Source: Candidatus Buchananbacteria bacterium
GTDB taxonomy: Bacteria; Patescibacteriota; Patescibacteriia; 2-01-FULL-39-33
NCBI GenBank assembly: GCA_903859075.1
Contig: CAIOLF010000025.1
Location: forward strand, 1 to 30,532
Length of the DNA stretch: 30,532 nucleotides
Reading direction: 5' to 3'
The position numbers were made by a program, and so were the translations under genes. The notes under the pieces are model-generated. The model worked only from the letters and a program-made list of their open reading frames with translations, did not search any database and had not been told where the DNA came from. Below are positions 14,442 through 21,759 of this stretch, one piece after another; within the stretch, counting starts at the first letter, position 1, and every line of letters starts with the position of its first letter.

Positions 14442-15236
14442 TTACCGACGCCACATTTTAGCGCCGGCGCGCAAATTGTCCACGGCCGTGGCTGACTGTT
14501 TGCGGATATCGTGGCCGGTTAATTTAATAAACGCTTCCTCCAGCGACTTGGTCCCGGCAAAAGAAATGATTTCCGCTACCGTGCCGCGTTTCATAATCTT
14601 GCCATAATCAATAACCGCCACCTGAGAGGATACCTTCTCCGCCTCTTCCATATAATGAGTGGTAAAAAACACCGTAATCCCCTCTTTGGCGTTGAGGTCC
14701 TTGATATAGCTCCAGATATGATTGCGGGTCTGCGGATCCAGCCCCAGCGTCGGCTCGTCCAAAAACAAAATTTTGGGATGATGCAATAGGCCGCGGGCGA
14801 TTTCCAGGCGCCGTTTCATGCCGCCGGAGAATTCCTTGACCTGGCTCTGGCGGCGATCCCATAACTCCACAATTTTTAGTAATTCTTCTATTCGCGCCCG
14901 GCGGATTTTTTTGGGCACGCCATAGAGCACGCCATGGAATTCCATATTCTCCCAAGCCGTCAGCTCGTCGTCAAGCGACGGATCCTGAAAAACTATGCCA
15001 AAAGACCGGCGGACATCATCTTGCTGATGCAGGGTATTAAAGCCGTTAAGCTGGATTTCTCCGCTCGTTGGGGTCAGCAGAGTGGTCAGCATCTTAATGG
15101 TCGTCGTCTTACCAGCGCCATTGGGGCCAAGAAAAGCGAAAATCTCACCCTTTTCCACGACAAAAGAAATATCGTCTACGGCGGTATTGTCGTGGAATTT
15201 TTTAGTCAGATTTTTTACTTCGATGATGTTTGACAT
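14442..15236 (-). CDS. ABC transporter ATP-binding protein (DrrA-like)
   Basis: This 264-residue ATPase subunit energises export through the adjacent ABC-2 permease. The motifs are complete: Walker A GPNGAGKT (37-44), Q-loop FQDPSLDD (83-90), signature FSGGMKRR (136-143), Walker B ILFLDE (156-161) and the H-loop in FFTTHYMEEAE. The wording of the D-loop (PTLGLDPQTRNHIW) and C-terminal extension place it with the daunorubicin-resistance subfamily. It is second in an operon: lipoprotein, ATPase (34-base gap), permease, lipoprotein, small protein. Confidence 0.93.
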   Translation of the reverse strand: MSNIIEVKNLTKKFHDNTAVDDISFVVEKGEIFAFLGPNGAGKTTTIKMLTTLLTPTSGEIQLNGFNTLHQQDDVRRSFGIVFQDPSLDDELTAWENMEFHGVLYGVPKKIRRARIEELLKIVELWDRRQSQVKEFSGGMKRRLEIARGLLHHPKILFLDEPTLGLDPQTRNHIWSYIKDLNAKEGITVFFTTHYMEEAEKVSSQVAVIDYGKIMKRGTVAEIISFAGTKSLEEAFIKLTGHDIRKQSATAVDNLRAGAKMWRR

Positions 15237-15270
15237 AAATGATTAATCCAAAACGATCAGATAGAAAAAA

Positions 15271-15951
15271 TTATTTACAGTTAGTCTTAATACAATTATC
15301 CTTGGCGGTACCGACCGGTAAGCTATCGCACATCTTGCAGACCTCCTGTTGGATTTGTCCGTTCTGATCGAGCATATCCTTGAAAACCGCCGTCATATCC
15401 TGAAACTGGACATTAGTCGGGACTGTAAATAAGGAATTATCGGGTATCCAGGCGCCGCATTTATAATCGGCTTTTTTATTGAAATCAACATTCTTATTGG
15501 CTTCGGGCGTCTGGCTTTTTTCCTGCAGGGCCTTTTCGTCAGCCTCAGTGAAGACAAACTTGGTGCCTTTGCCAGCCATCTCACTGCCCCACATGTAATA
15601 CTCCGTCCCCTTCTTGATCACATAGACCTCGCTAACTTTGCCATCGGTATTCATCTTAGTATTGACTCGGGCTTTATCGCCGCTGATATAGACTTCGCCT
15701 TGCTGGCTGCTGCCATTTTCCGTATAGCTAAAAGTGCATTTTGTCGGCTGGCCGCGCTTCATTAATTCATTCAAAGAGCCGGAGAAGGTTTCTTCTGATT
15801 TCTGCTGGTTGGCTAGAGCTGTGTTAGTATTTGTTGTTTGGCCTGTTGCCGTGTTGGCATTGTTGGCTTGATCGGCCGGTTTTGGGCCGCAGCCGGCAAG
15901 CAGTAAAACGCCCAAGGCCAATACCGCCGCCAAAGAGAGGATTTTTTTCAT
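15271..15951 (-). CDS. Predicted lipoprotein with Cys-rich C-terminus
   Basis: This 226-residue protein carries a lipobox LLAGC (Cys 21) and an Asn/Thr/Gln-rich linker, then a beta-rich domain (CTFSYTENGSSQQGEVYISG) that resembles carrier-type lipoprotein folds. The end holds closely spaced Cys (EVCKMCDSLPVGTAKDNCIKTNC), probably disulfide-bonded or metal-binding. I cannot name the family. It is the first gene of the ABC operon, has a promoter at 15998-16026 and a leader of about 40 bases, and may be a substrate-binding or surface partner of the exporter (inference). Confidence 0.75.
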   Translation of the reverse strand: MKKILSLAAVLALGVLLLAGCGPKPADQANNANTATGQTTNTNTALANQQKSEETFSGSLNELMKRGQPTKCTFSYTENGSSQQGEVYISGDKARVNTKMNTDGKVSEVYVIKKGTEYYMWGSEMAGKGTKFVFTEADEKALQEKSQTPEANKNVDFNKKADYKCGAWIPDNSLFTVPTNVQFQDMTAVFKDMLDQNGQIQQEVCKMCDSLPVGTAKDNCIKTNCK

Positions 15952-15997
15952 AGTTTTACTTAAATTTAATTATTTATTACTTAATAATTATGTCGAT

Positions 15998-16026
15998 ATT
16001 TTAGCAAAGATTTTCAAATAATACAA
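15998..16026 (-). promoter_or_regulatory. Promoter TTGTAT-17-TAAAAT for the lipoprotein-ABC operon
   Basis: On the minus strand TTGTAT and a TGC-extended TAAAAT are 17 bases apart. The -10 is 46 bases before the ATG at 15951. Confidence 0.6.
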
Positions 16027-16087
16027 CCTTCAAAGGCGGTGGCAACGATCATTAAAGGAATTGACAAATAATTTATTTTTTGTATTA

Positions 16088-16561
16088 TTAAAAAATATTA
16101 CTAAGCCAATTTTTTATTTTATTAGTACTCTCTTCTAAATTTTTAAATGGCGACACTAAGGCTAATTCTCCGAAAATTTCATTTCCGGCCAAAACCTTTT
16201 TCAGATTGATAAAAGTTTTTCCGGGCATGCCATCACACGTCAAAAACAAAGCAACTCTTTTGCCACTAATCTTTGTCTGGCTGAAAAATGTCTTTAGTGC
16301 CGGCACGTAAGAAAAAGCCCAAACCGGCGTCCCAATAAAAATCAGATCATAATCGGCCGGGTTTTTTGAGAGCAATAAAATCTCCGGCTTTTCGCCGGTA
16401 AATACCTGCTTGCCGCCCCAAAAATGTTTGAATACATTCCCGCCCGGCAGTTGCTTGGCCGTTTTTATTTCCAGCAGATCGCCGCCGGAAATTAAAGCGA
16501 TCTTTTCCGCCACAAAACGGGTGTGGCCGTCCAGAGAATAATAAATGATTAAAGTTTTCAT
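16088..16561 (-). CDS. Flavodoxin-fold protein
   Basis: This 157-residue protein has the flavodoxin beta-alpha fold. The phosphate-binding loop of FMN is at the N-terminus (IIYYSLDGHTRFVAEKIA, residues 4-21), and the aromatic loop region GTPVWAFSYVPALKTFF (about 77-93) shields the flavin. It is likely a small electron carrier or an NAD(P)H-linked flavoprotein of the menaquinone-IX-oxidase or flavodoxin-5 kind. No redox partner gene is adjacent. A TGT-extended TATAAT sits 6 bases before the ATG, so the transcript is predicted to be leaderless. Confidence 0.85.
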   Translation of the reverse strand: MKTLIIYYSLDGHTRFVAEKIALISGGDLLEIKTAKQLPGGNVFKHFWGGKQVFTGEKPEILLLSKNPADYDLIFIGTPVWAFSYVPALKTFFSQTKISGKRVALFLTCDGMPGKTFINLKKVLAGNEIFGELALVSPFKNLEESTNKIKNWLSNIF

Positions 16562-16567
16562 ACCTTA

Positions 16568-16576
16568 ATTATAACA
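16568..16576 (-). promoter_or_regulatory. Leaderless-type promoter of the flavodoxin gene
   Basis: TGTTATAAT ends 6 bases before the ATG (TATAAT-TAAGGT-ATG), so the predicted first transcribed base is the A of the start codon. It lies within the U-rich tail of the tRNA-Thr terminator. Confidence 0.6.
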
Positions 16577-16594
16577 AAATAATAAAATAAAAAA

Positions 16595-16614
16595 CATGCC
16601 GTTTGTCTGGCATG
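16595..16614 (-). terminator. Terminator of tRNA-Thr(GGU)
   Basis: On the minus strand CATGCC, 8-base loop, GGCATG then TTTTTTATTTTATTATTTT. It starts 9 bases after the tRNA. Confidence 0.8.
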
Positions 16615-16623
16615 CCTTCTTTG

Positions 16624-16696
16624 AGCCGTTGCGCGGATTCGAACCGCGGACCTACTCCTTACCATGGAGTTGCTCTACCAACTGAGCTACAACGGC
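16624..16696 (-). tRNA. tRNA-Thr (GGU anticodon)
   Basis: Acceptor GCCGTTG/CAACGGC, D-arm AGCTCAGTTGGTAGAGC, anticodon stem ACTCC/GGAGT with loop ATGGTAA (anticodon GGT, reads ACC) and T-arm CGCGG-TTCGAAT-CCGCG are intact. The discriminator is U and CCA is not encoded. A broken copy of its 5' half lies directly upstream in the same transcript. Confidence 0.95.
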
Positions 16697-16726
16697 AAAT
16701 ATGTCATACTTATTATTTTTTTATTT

Positions 16727-16864
16727 TGGAGTTGCTCTTCCGGGGCAGCGCTAATGACTTCGTCATTAGCGACGTTTTGCTTCGCCCTTCGGGCTCGCGT
16801 CACTTCTGCCCGTCGATGCTCCCTAGGGTCGCATTCGACCCAACTGAGCTACAACGGCAAATAT
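16727..16864 (-). pseudogene. Partial tRNA-Thr 5' half interrupted in the D-loop by a 101-base structured insert
   Basis: A 25-base direct repeat of the tRNA leader and 5' end (16840-16864, identical to 16678-16702) is followed, on the minus strand, by 101 foreign bases (16739-16839) and then by 12 bases identical to tRNA positions just after the break (16727-16738). The 3' half is absent, so it is not an intron-bearing gene. The insert is GC-rich and folds: GGGTCG-AATG-CGACCC, then GGGCAG pairing with CTGCCC around GCCC-GAA-GGGC and a perfect 9-bp GCTAATGAC-GAA-GTCATTAGC hairpin. It lies 9 bases after the predicted start of the promoter at 16874-16902, so it would be transcribed ahead of the intact tRNA. 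Confidence 0.7.
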
Positions 16865-16873
16865 TACTAAGAC

Positions 16874-16902
16874 ATGATAACAAATAAATTATAATTTATC
16901 AA
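16874..16902 (-). promoter_or_regulatory. Promoter TTGATA-17-TATCAT for the tRNA-Thr(GGU) transcript
   Basis: On the minus strand TTGATA, a 17-base spacer ending TGT and TATCAT. The start is predicted near 16867, just before the broken tRNA half. The -35 overlaps the 3' end of the TPR gene. Confidence 0.65.
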
Positions 16903-17755
16903 GCTCTTCTTTATACTCCTCCACCTTGCTGTTTTCCGGATTAATTTTTTTCAAATGGCGGTAGGTTTTTTTAGCCAGTCCGCTATCGCCGACTTTAATC
17001 GCCAGCTCGATTATCTTATCCAAATATTTCGGATTATTGGGCTCGACAGTGGAAGACTTTAAAAAGCTATCCAGCGCCTTATCCCAGCGCTCGTTGGACT
17101 CAAATACTTCTCCTAAGCGATAATAATAAATGGCAATCTTGGGATCAACTTCAATCACGCCCAGAAAACTAGTCTCCAGATCTTCCAATTTCTGGCTCTT
17201 GATCAAGTCCGCCGTGCGGCTTTTCTTCTTATCGCCGAGCAGCGATAATTTAATCAGGTATTTATAGATTTCCTCGGCTTGATCCCAGCTCTGGCTGGCA
17301 AAATAGATATTCCCCAGCACTTCATAAGCTCGGACATTCTTTTTATTGCGGGCAATAACCTCAATCGCTTTTTTCTCAGCGCCAGCCAAATCTTCTTTAG
17401 CGACCAACTCGTCAATTTCGACAAAAAGTTCGTCCAGAGTCTTGGGATGAGCCCGCTCTTTCTTGGGTTTCTGTTTATACTTTTCTTCCCAGACTACTAC
17501 CGTCGCCTTGAATCTTTTCAACCGAGAACCAATCAAGCCAAAAATCGGAGCGGCTACCTTGCCTAGCCCGGTTTTTATTTTTTGGCCGCTACGCGACAGT
17601 TTGGCTTCCAAAATTTTTACTCTGGCCCGGCCCTGTTTATCGGCCTGCATGGAAGCAATGTCTAAATTGCTGACTTCCGGCATTTTTTTAAAAATGATAA
17701 AAAAAAGCCAGACCAAGCAGATGGCGATAATGACAAGAAGTAATATGATCCACAT
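16889..17755 (-). CDS. Membrane-anchored TPR protein
   Basis: This 288-residue protein has one N-terminal membrane segment (about 2-22), a basic stretch and then tetratricopeptide repeats. Units are recognisable around residues 125-157 (AEKKAIEVIARN...AYEVLGNIYFASQSWDQAEEIY) and 205-240 (IYYYRLGEVFESNERWDKALDSFLKSS). TPR arrays bind protein partners, so this is probably a membrane scaffold. It follows the aldolase gene by 3 bases and is the last gene of the tpiA-fba operon. The link to glycolysis is by position only. Confidence 0.82.
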   Translation of the reverse strand: MWIILLLVIIAICLVWLFFIIFKKMPEVSNLDIASMQADKQGRARVKILEAKLSRSGQKIKTGLGKVAAPIFGLIGSRLKRFKATVVVWEEKYKQKPKKERAHPKTLDELFVEIDELVAKEDLAGAEKKAIEVIARNKKNVRAYEVLGNIYFASQSWDQAEEIYKYLIKLSLLGDKKKSRTADLIKSQKLEDLETSFLGVIEVDPKIAIYYYRLGEVFESNERWDKALDSFLKSSTVEPNNPKYLDKIIELAIKVGDSGLAKKTYRHLKKINPENSKVEEYKEELDKL

Positions 17756-17758
17756 AAA

Positions 17759-18619
17759 TTAAGCCTTATTTCTGAAGAGCTTGATCTTGGCTTGCACTTC
17801 TTTTTGGACGGCGCCCAGGGCCGGGCATAATATTTTTCTCGGATCGTAAAAGGTTATTTTTCCTTTTAAAGTCTTAGCCAGGGTCTTAGTGAAGGCGATT
17901 CGTAAATCAGTGTCAATATTTATAATTCTAATGCCGCCCTTAATCGCTCTTTTGATTTGTTGGCTGCTTACGCCCGAACCGCCGTGCAAAACCAACGGTA
18001 TCTTAACCGATTTCTTGATTTTTGCCAAGCGCAAAAAATCGATTTTTTCCCGGCCGCTAAAATTGCCATGCATCGTGCCGATAGAGACCGCCAAAGAGCC
18101 GACCCCCGTCTTTTTAACAAACTCCGCGGCCTTAGCCGGATTAGTCATATACAGATTAGAATTTTTGGGAACCTTTACTTTAGTCATCCCCTCTTTGCCA
18201 AAAAGAGAGCCCAGTTCCCCTTGCACCCAGGCGCCATAGCGGCGGCCCAAATCAGCGGCAATCCTCGTAATGGCCAAGTTCATTTCATAAGGCATTTCCG
18301 AGCCGTCCATATGGACGGAGGTGAGCCCGGCTCGCAGACAACGGGCGACGATTTCAAAATTTTTGCCGTGATCAAGGTGGATCGCCAAGGGCACCTTTTT
18401 ATTTTCACGGCTATCAATCGTCTTGATCATCTCGATGATTGTTTCCAGTCCCGCGTAATCAATAGTCGCCTCGGAAATCTGAATAATAGCCGGGCTGCCG
18501 CTAGCGGCAACGGCGCGGATGATCGCCAAAGTTGATTCCAGATTATAAGTATTAAAAGCGCCGATGGCGATTCTCTTGGCAAGCGCAAAACCAACAACAT
18601 TTTTGATGTGAGTAAGCAT
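17759..18619 (-). CDS. fba: Class II fructose-bisphosphate aldolase
   Basis: This 286-residue zinc aldolase cleaves fructose-1,6-bisphosphate to dihydroxyacetone phosphate and glyceraldehyde-3-phosphate in the cytoplasm. The catalytic and zinc motif HLDHG (81-85, with D83 and H84) is present, with GELG, the zinc His in GTMHG, HGGSG and the phosphate-binding NIDTDLR near residue 240. The length is typical of the shorter class IIA/B enzymes. It sits between tpiA (18 bases upstream) and the TPR gene. The neighbouring tpiA product interconverts the two triose products, so the operon covers consecutive steps of lower glycolysis. Confidence 0.95.
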   Translation of the reverse strand: MLTHIKNVVGFALAKRIAIGAFNTYNLESTLAIIRAVAASGSPAIIQISEATIDYAGLETIIEMIKTIDSRENKKVPLAIHLDHGKNFEIVARCLRAGLTSVHMDGSEMPYEMNLAITRIAADLGRRYGAWVQGELGSLFGKEGMTKVKVPKNSNLYMTNPAKAAEFVKKTGVGSLAVSIGTMHGNFSGREKIDFLRLAKIKKSVKIPLVLHGGSGVSSQQIKRAIKGGIRIINIDTDLRIAFTKTLAKTLKGKITFYDPRKILCPALGAVQKEVQAKIKLFRNKA

Positions 18620-18637
18620 AAAAGATTATTAAATAAT

Positions 18638-19393
18638 TTAGATAGCTTTAATAATGCCGGCGAATTCCTCCGCCTTCAAACTAGAGGTGCCAACTAAAAA
18701 GCCGGAAAAAAATTCCAATTGAGTAAATCGGCGGGTATTTCTGGCGTCAACGCTGCCGCCATAAATAATGCGGATATGCTTTTTAATTATCCGCTCCGGC
18801 CATAAATCGTGAAGGGTCCGATGAATCAGACGAAAGGCCTTCCCAACTTCAATCGGGTCTTCAGCATGGCCACTGCCGATAGCCCAGACCGGCTCATAAG
18901 CGATAATTAATTGCCGGCTGCCGGACAGGGTCAAGCCGCTTAGGGCCTTGATGAGCTGATAAAATACCGCGTCATTGGAATAACCGCCTTGGCGCTCGAC
19001 ATAGGTCTCACCGACGCAGACAATCGGCACTAATTTATTCTGCAGGCATACCCTAATTTTATTATGTACCATTTCATCGGTCTCATATATATTCTGCCGT
19101 CTTTCCGAATGTCCGACAATTACGTACTGGCAACCCAGCTCGCGCAAAGTGCCGGGCGCTTCCTCGCCGGTATAAGCCCCGATTTCCTGCCAAAAAACAT
19201 TTTGCGCGCCAAGCTTTATGCTGGTCTTGGCAATCGCCTCGCCGACCCGGCCCAGTGAAGTGAATGACGGACATAAAACAACTTCTTTGTTTTTTACTCC
19301 AATCACTTTATGGCTAACGCTTAAGGCCAGCTTGACGGAGGCACTGACCCCCAAACTCATTTTCCAATTGGCGATAATTATCGGCGTTGGCAT
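18638..19393 (-). CDS. tpiA: Triosephosphate isomerase
   Basis: This 251-residue TIM-barrel enzyme interconverts dihydroxyacetone phosphate and glyceraldehyde-3-phosphate. The catalytic residues are all visible: N9 and K11 in IANWKMS, H95 in VGHSERR, E167 in AYEPVWAIGSG, plus the phosphate loop IIYGGSVDARN near residue 212. It is the first gene of the tpiA-fba-TPR operon. The upstream 90-base gap is filled by repeats. Confidence 0.96.
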   Translation of the reverse strand: MPTPIIIANWKMSLGVSASVKLALSVSHKVIGVKNKEVVLCPSFTSLGRVGEAIAKTSIKLGAQNVFWQEIGAYTGEEAPGTLRELGCQYVIVGHSERRQNIYETDEMVHNKIRVCLQNKLVPIVCVGETYVERQGGYSNDAVFYQLIKALSGLTLSGSRQLIIAYEPVWAIGSGHAEDPIEVGKAFRLIHRTLHDLWPERIIKKHIRIIYGGSVDARNTRRFTQLEFFSGFLVGTSSLKAEEFAGIIKAI

Positions 19394-19412
19394 CTTAATT
19401 TAGTTATTGATT

Positions 19413-19482
19413 TACTAGAAGCTAGAAGCTATAAGTTTACCCGTCCGAAGCTAATAAAGCGCAGGCGGGCTAAAAGCTAATT
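19413..19482. repeat. Intergenic TAGAAGCTA-type repeat with GC-rich hairpin
   Basis: CTAGAAGCTAGAAGCTATAAG is followed by CCCGTCC...GGCGGG pairing around AAGCTAATAAAGCGCA and by TAAAAGCTAA. AGCT-centred octamers recur at 21721-21757 and 29451-29494. The GC-rich part resembles 23191-23219. It fills the tpiA/dacA junction. Confidence 0.55.
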
Positions 19483-19486
19483 TACT

Positions 19487-20410
19487 TTACCATTTAAAAT
19501 TATTAAAAACCCAATAAGCCAGTGATTTAGTATCCTGGAAACGGTCATTAATCGTCGGGCTGCCCAACACTGCCACCAAGATGCGGCGGCCGGCACTGTC
19601 TAAAATCTCGCTGACAAAGCAATAGCCGGCGCTCTCCAGATATCCGGTCTTGCCCCCTTTAATAAAGTAACTATTATTGCCAACGCCGAAATCGTCTCCC
19701 AAAACACGATCCGTAGTCTTGATTTTGCGCTTGATTTTTTTATTGATGACGCTGAGCTCGTACTCTTCCCGGCTGACGGCATCTTTGATTTCCGTCTTGG
19801 CAAACGCCGCTTGAGCTAATTTTAAAATATCACCGGCTGTTGATTTGTTGTCGTTATTGAGTCCGGTCGGATCAACAAATTTAGTCGCCGTCATGCCCAG
19901 CTCGGCTGCTTTTTTGTTCATGCGGGCGACGAAATCCGCCTCTGGCAGTCCGGAGAGGCGGGATAGCGCCGCCGCGCCTTCATTGGAGGAAGCAATCAAC
20001 GCGGCAAAAAACACATCACGCAATTTAAATGTCTCTCCCGGAATCAAATAAGTGATGCCGCCGGCTCGCTGGTCTTTGGCGTCAATTGATACTTCCCGGC
20101 TCAGATCAGGACTGGTATCCAAAAAAACTAACGCCGTCATTAATTTGGTAATGCTGGCTATCGGCCGCAAATCATCGGCGTTGCTTTCGCACAATACTTT
20201 ATTTGATCCCGGCTCAATCACGGCATAACTTCTGGCAGCGACTTTTACTCCCTGGCTGAGAGTGGAGAAATCTCGCTGCGGTACCAGCCTCTGCTCGGCG
20301 ACGGGCAATAGATTATTAACCGCTGAGAGCAGATTCTGCGGCGGTAGGATAGCGCCCGGAACTGGCATCATTATCCCGGCTAAAATTAAGTTGATGATAG
20401 TATCAAGCAT
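19487..20410 (-). CDS. dacA: D-alanyl-D-alanine carboxypeptidase (S11, DacA-type)
   Basis: This 307-residue periplasm-facing penicillin-binding protein removes terminal D-Ala from stem peptides. The N-terminus is hydrophobic (LDTIINLILAGIMM) and may be an uncleaved anchor or a short signal. The motifs are intact: SITK at 86-89, SSN at 141-143 and KTG at 254-256. The PBP5 C-terminal domain and amphipathic anchor are missing, giving a short enzyme. The gene overlaps the 3' end of scpB by 8 bases, so it is translated from the same mRNA as the condensin subunits. Confidence 0.92.
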   Translation of the reverse strand: MLDTIINLILAGIMMPVPGAILPPQNLLSAVNNLLPVAEQRLVPQRDFSTLSQGVKVAARSYAVIEPGSNKVLCESNADDLRPIASITKLMTALVFLDTSPDLSREVSIDAKDQRAGGITYLIPGETFKLRDVFFAALIASSNEGAAALSRLSGLPEADFVARMNKKAAELGMTATKFVDPTGLNNDNKSTAGDILKLAQAAFAKTEIKDAVSREEYELSVINKKIKRKIKTTDRVLGDDFGVGNNSYFIKGGKTGYLESAGYCFVSEILDSAGRRILVAVLGSPTINDRFQDTKSLAYWVFNNFKW

Positions 20411-21005
20411 TGGGCGTTTCTAAATTATTAATGACTGTATTTATCTCTTTCTCCGCTCCGTCGGCGGAATTGCCAATTCCCTGGAGCAGTTTGTCCAGAT
20501 TATTATTGCGGTTCAGTTTTTCAAAATCCGGCAGCCGCCCGACATCGTTAATTCCCAGATATTTCAAAAAATCCAAAGTAATATTGTAAGAAGTCACGCC
20601 TTTGGCTTTATCTTCTTTGGCTTCAATCAGGCCGCGAATCAGCAAATTCCTAATAATTAAGCTGCAATTGACGCCGCGGATAAGCTCCAATTCCGCCTTG
20701 GAAATCGGGCCGCGATAGGCGATGATAGTGAGCGTCTCCAGCGACGGCCGAGTCAGCTCGCCAGTCAATTCGCTTTTGACGAATTTAGCCACCACCTCAC
20801 TGCTAGCTCCGACGGTAGCCAGCTGATACTTATCTTCTACTTTCAGCATTTCAACACCGCCGGCACGCGACTTATATTCTTCCGCCAGTTGATTCAGAAT
20901 TTCTTCAACTTGCTTTTTATCGGCGCCAATCAGCTTAGCCAGCTCAGCAACAGAAAGCGGCTTATGGGAAATAAAGAGCAATGATTCAATTTGATTTTTA
21001 AACAT
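20403..21005 (-). CDS. scpB: Segregation and condensation protein B
   Basis: This 200-residue double winged-helix protein binds ScpA and, with SMC, forms the bacterial condensin complex that compacts and segregates the chromosome. Typical sequence is visible: MFKNQIESLLFISHKPLSV at the start, TRPSLETLTIIAYRGPISKAELE (about 86-108) and the IRGLIEA wing. It lies 14 bases after scpA and overlaps dacA. Confidence 0.93.
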   Translation of the reverse strand: MFKNQIESLLFISHKPLSVAELAKLIGADKKQVEEILNQLAEEYKSRAGGVEMLKVEDKYQLATVGASSEVVAKFVKSELTGELTRPSLETLTIIAYRGPISKAELELIRGVNCSLIIRNLLIRGLIEAKEDKAKGVTSYNITLDFLKYLGINDVGRLPDFEKLNRNNNLDKLLQGIGNSADGAEKEINTVINNLETPNA

Positions 21006-21019
21006 AGCGAATCTTTTAT

Positions 21020-21718
21020 TTAAACTTTTTCCACTTCTATCTCATCAAAAACGCTTTTTTGATTGACGGCCACCTCCCCCTCCTTGATTAGTTCGAGCAA
21101 GGCCATAAAATAAACTACTATGTCACCGCGGGATTTAGCGCCAGCAAGCAGATGACGAAAGGAAAATTTCCGCATCGTCTTGAGCTTCTCGCGAATGCCG
21201 GAAACCATCTCAGTCAAGCTGACGACTTTTTCCATTATCTTCTGCGGCAAATTGACTATATAATCAACGCGCCGGACAACCTCGGAAAAAATTTCTTGCA
21301 ACATTTGAGCCGTGACACTGGCTGGCGGAGAAAATATCGGCCGCAGCGTAAAAACGACTTTTTCCCGGCTGAAAGAAAAATTCTCTTCGCTGATCATCCG
21401 CTCAATCTGCTGGGAGGCCTCTTGATAATCGCGATACAGCCGCAGCTGCGCCTCCAATTCTTCAGCGCTATCCTCTTCTTCATCGGCCAGCTGCGGCAAC
21501 AATAGCTTGGATTTAATAACCAATAATTTGGTCGCGATAACCAAAAAGTCAGCCAGATCTTCGGCGGCGATATTTTGCAGCTTGTCCAGATAACTGAGAT
21601 ATTGGTCCGTCACTTGAGCCAAGGAGACCTGAGAAATATCCAGCTTCTGCCCCTCAATCAATTGCAACAATAAATCCAACGGGCCTTGGAATTGTTCAAG
21701 ATTGGTTTGATACATCAA
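21020..21718 (-). CDS. scpA: Segregation and condensation protein A (kleisin)
   Basis: This 232-residue kleisin bridges SMC heads in condensin. The N-terminal FQGPLDLLLQLIEGQKLDIS motif and the following LADFLVIATKLLVIKSKLLLP helix are diagnostic. A C-terminal winged helix with LLELIKEGEV follows. It is the first gene of scpA-scpB-dacA. Two consecutive ATG codons are possible starts. The 41 bases before it are a repeat, and no promoter stands out. Confidence 0.93.
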   Translation of the reverse strand: MMYQTNLEQFQGPLDLLLQLIEGQKLDISQVSLAQVTDQYLSYLDKLQNIAAEDLADFLVIATKLLVIKSKLLLPQLADEEEDSAEELEAQLRLYRDYQEASQQIERMISEENFSFSREKVVFTLRPIFSPPASVTAQMLQEIFSEVVRRVDYIVNLPQKIMEKVVSLTEMVSGIREKLKTMRKFSFRHLLAGAKSRGDIVVYFMALLELIKEGEVAVNQKSVFDEIEVEKV

Positions 21719-21720
21719 AA

Positions 21721-21757
21721 TTAGCTTTTAGCTTTTAGGAAATTAGCTTTTAGCTTG
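21721..21757. repeat. Intergenic TTAGCTTTTAGC repeat
   Basis: TTAGCTTTTAGCTTTTAGG and TTAGCTTTTAGCTTG are two near-identical arms in direct orientation that fill the whole gap between the YbaK-like gene and scpA. The same octamers occur at 19413-19482 and 29451-29494. Confidence 0.6.
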
Positions 21758-21759
21758 AA

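Noticed and set aside
16061..16088. TTGACA-16-TATTAT on the plus strand, pointing into the flavodoxin gene
   Set aside because: Promoter-like, but with no plus-strand terminator or gene behind it; AT-rich DNA gives such matches by chance. An antisense transcript is not excluded.
16727..16864. Group I intron or intron-bearing tRNA
   Set aside because: The 3' half of this tRNA copy is missing and the insert is too short, without intron core motifs.
17957..18535. 192-codon plus-strand frame
   Set aside because: Antisense to the aldolase gene, whose catalytic motifs are intact.
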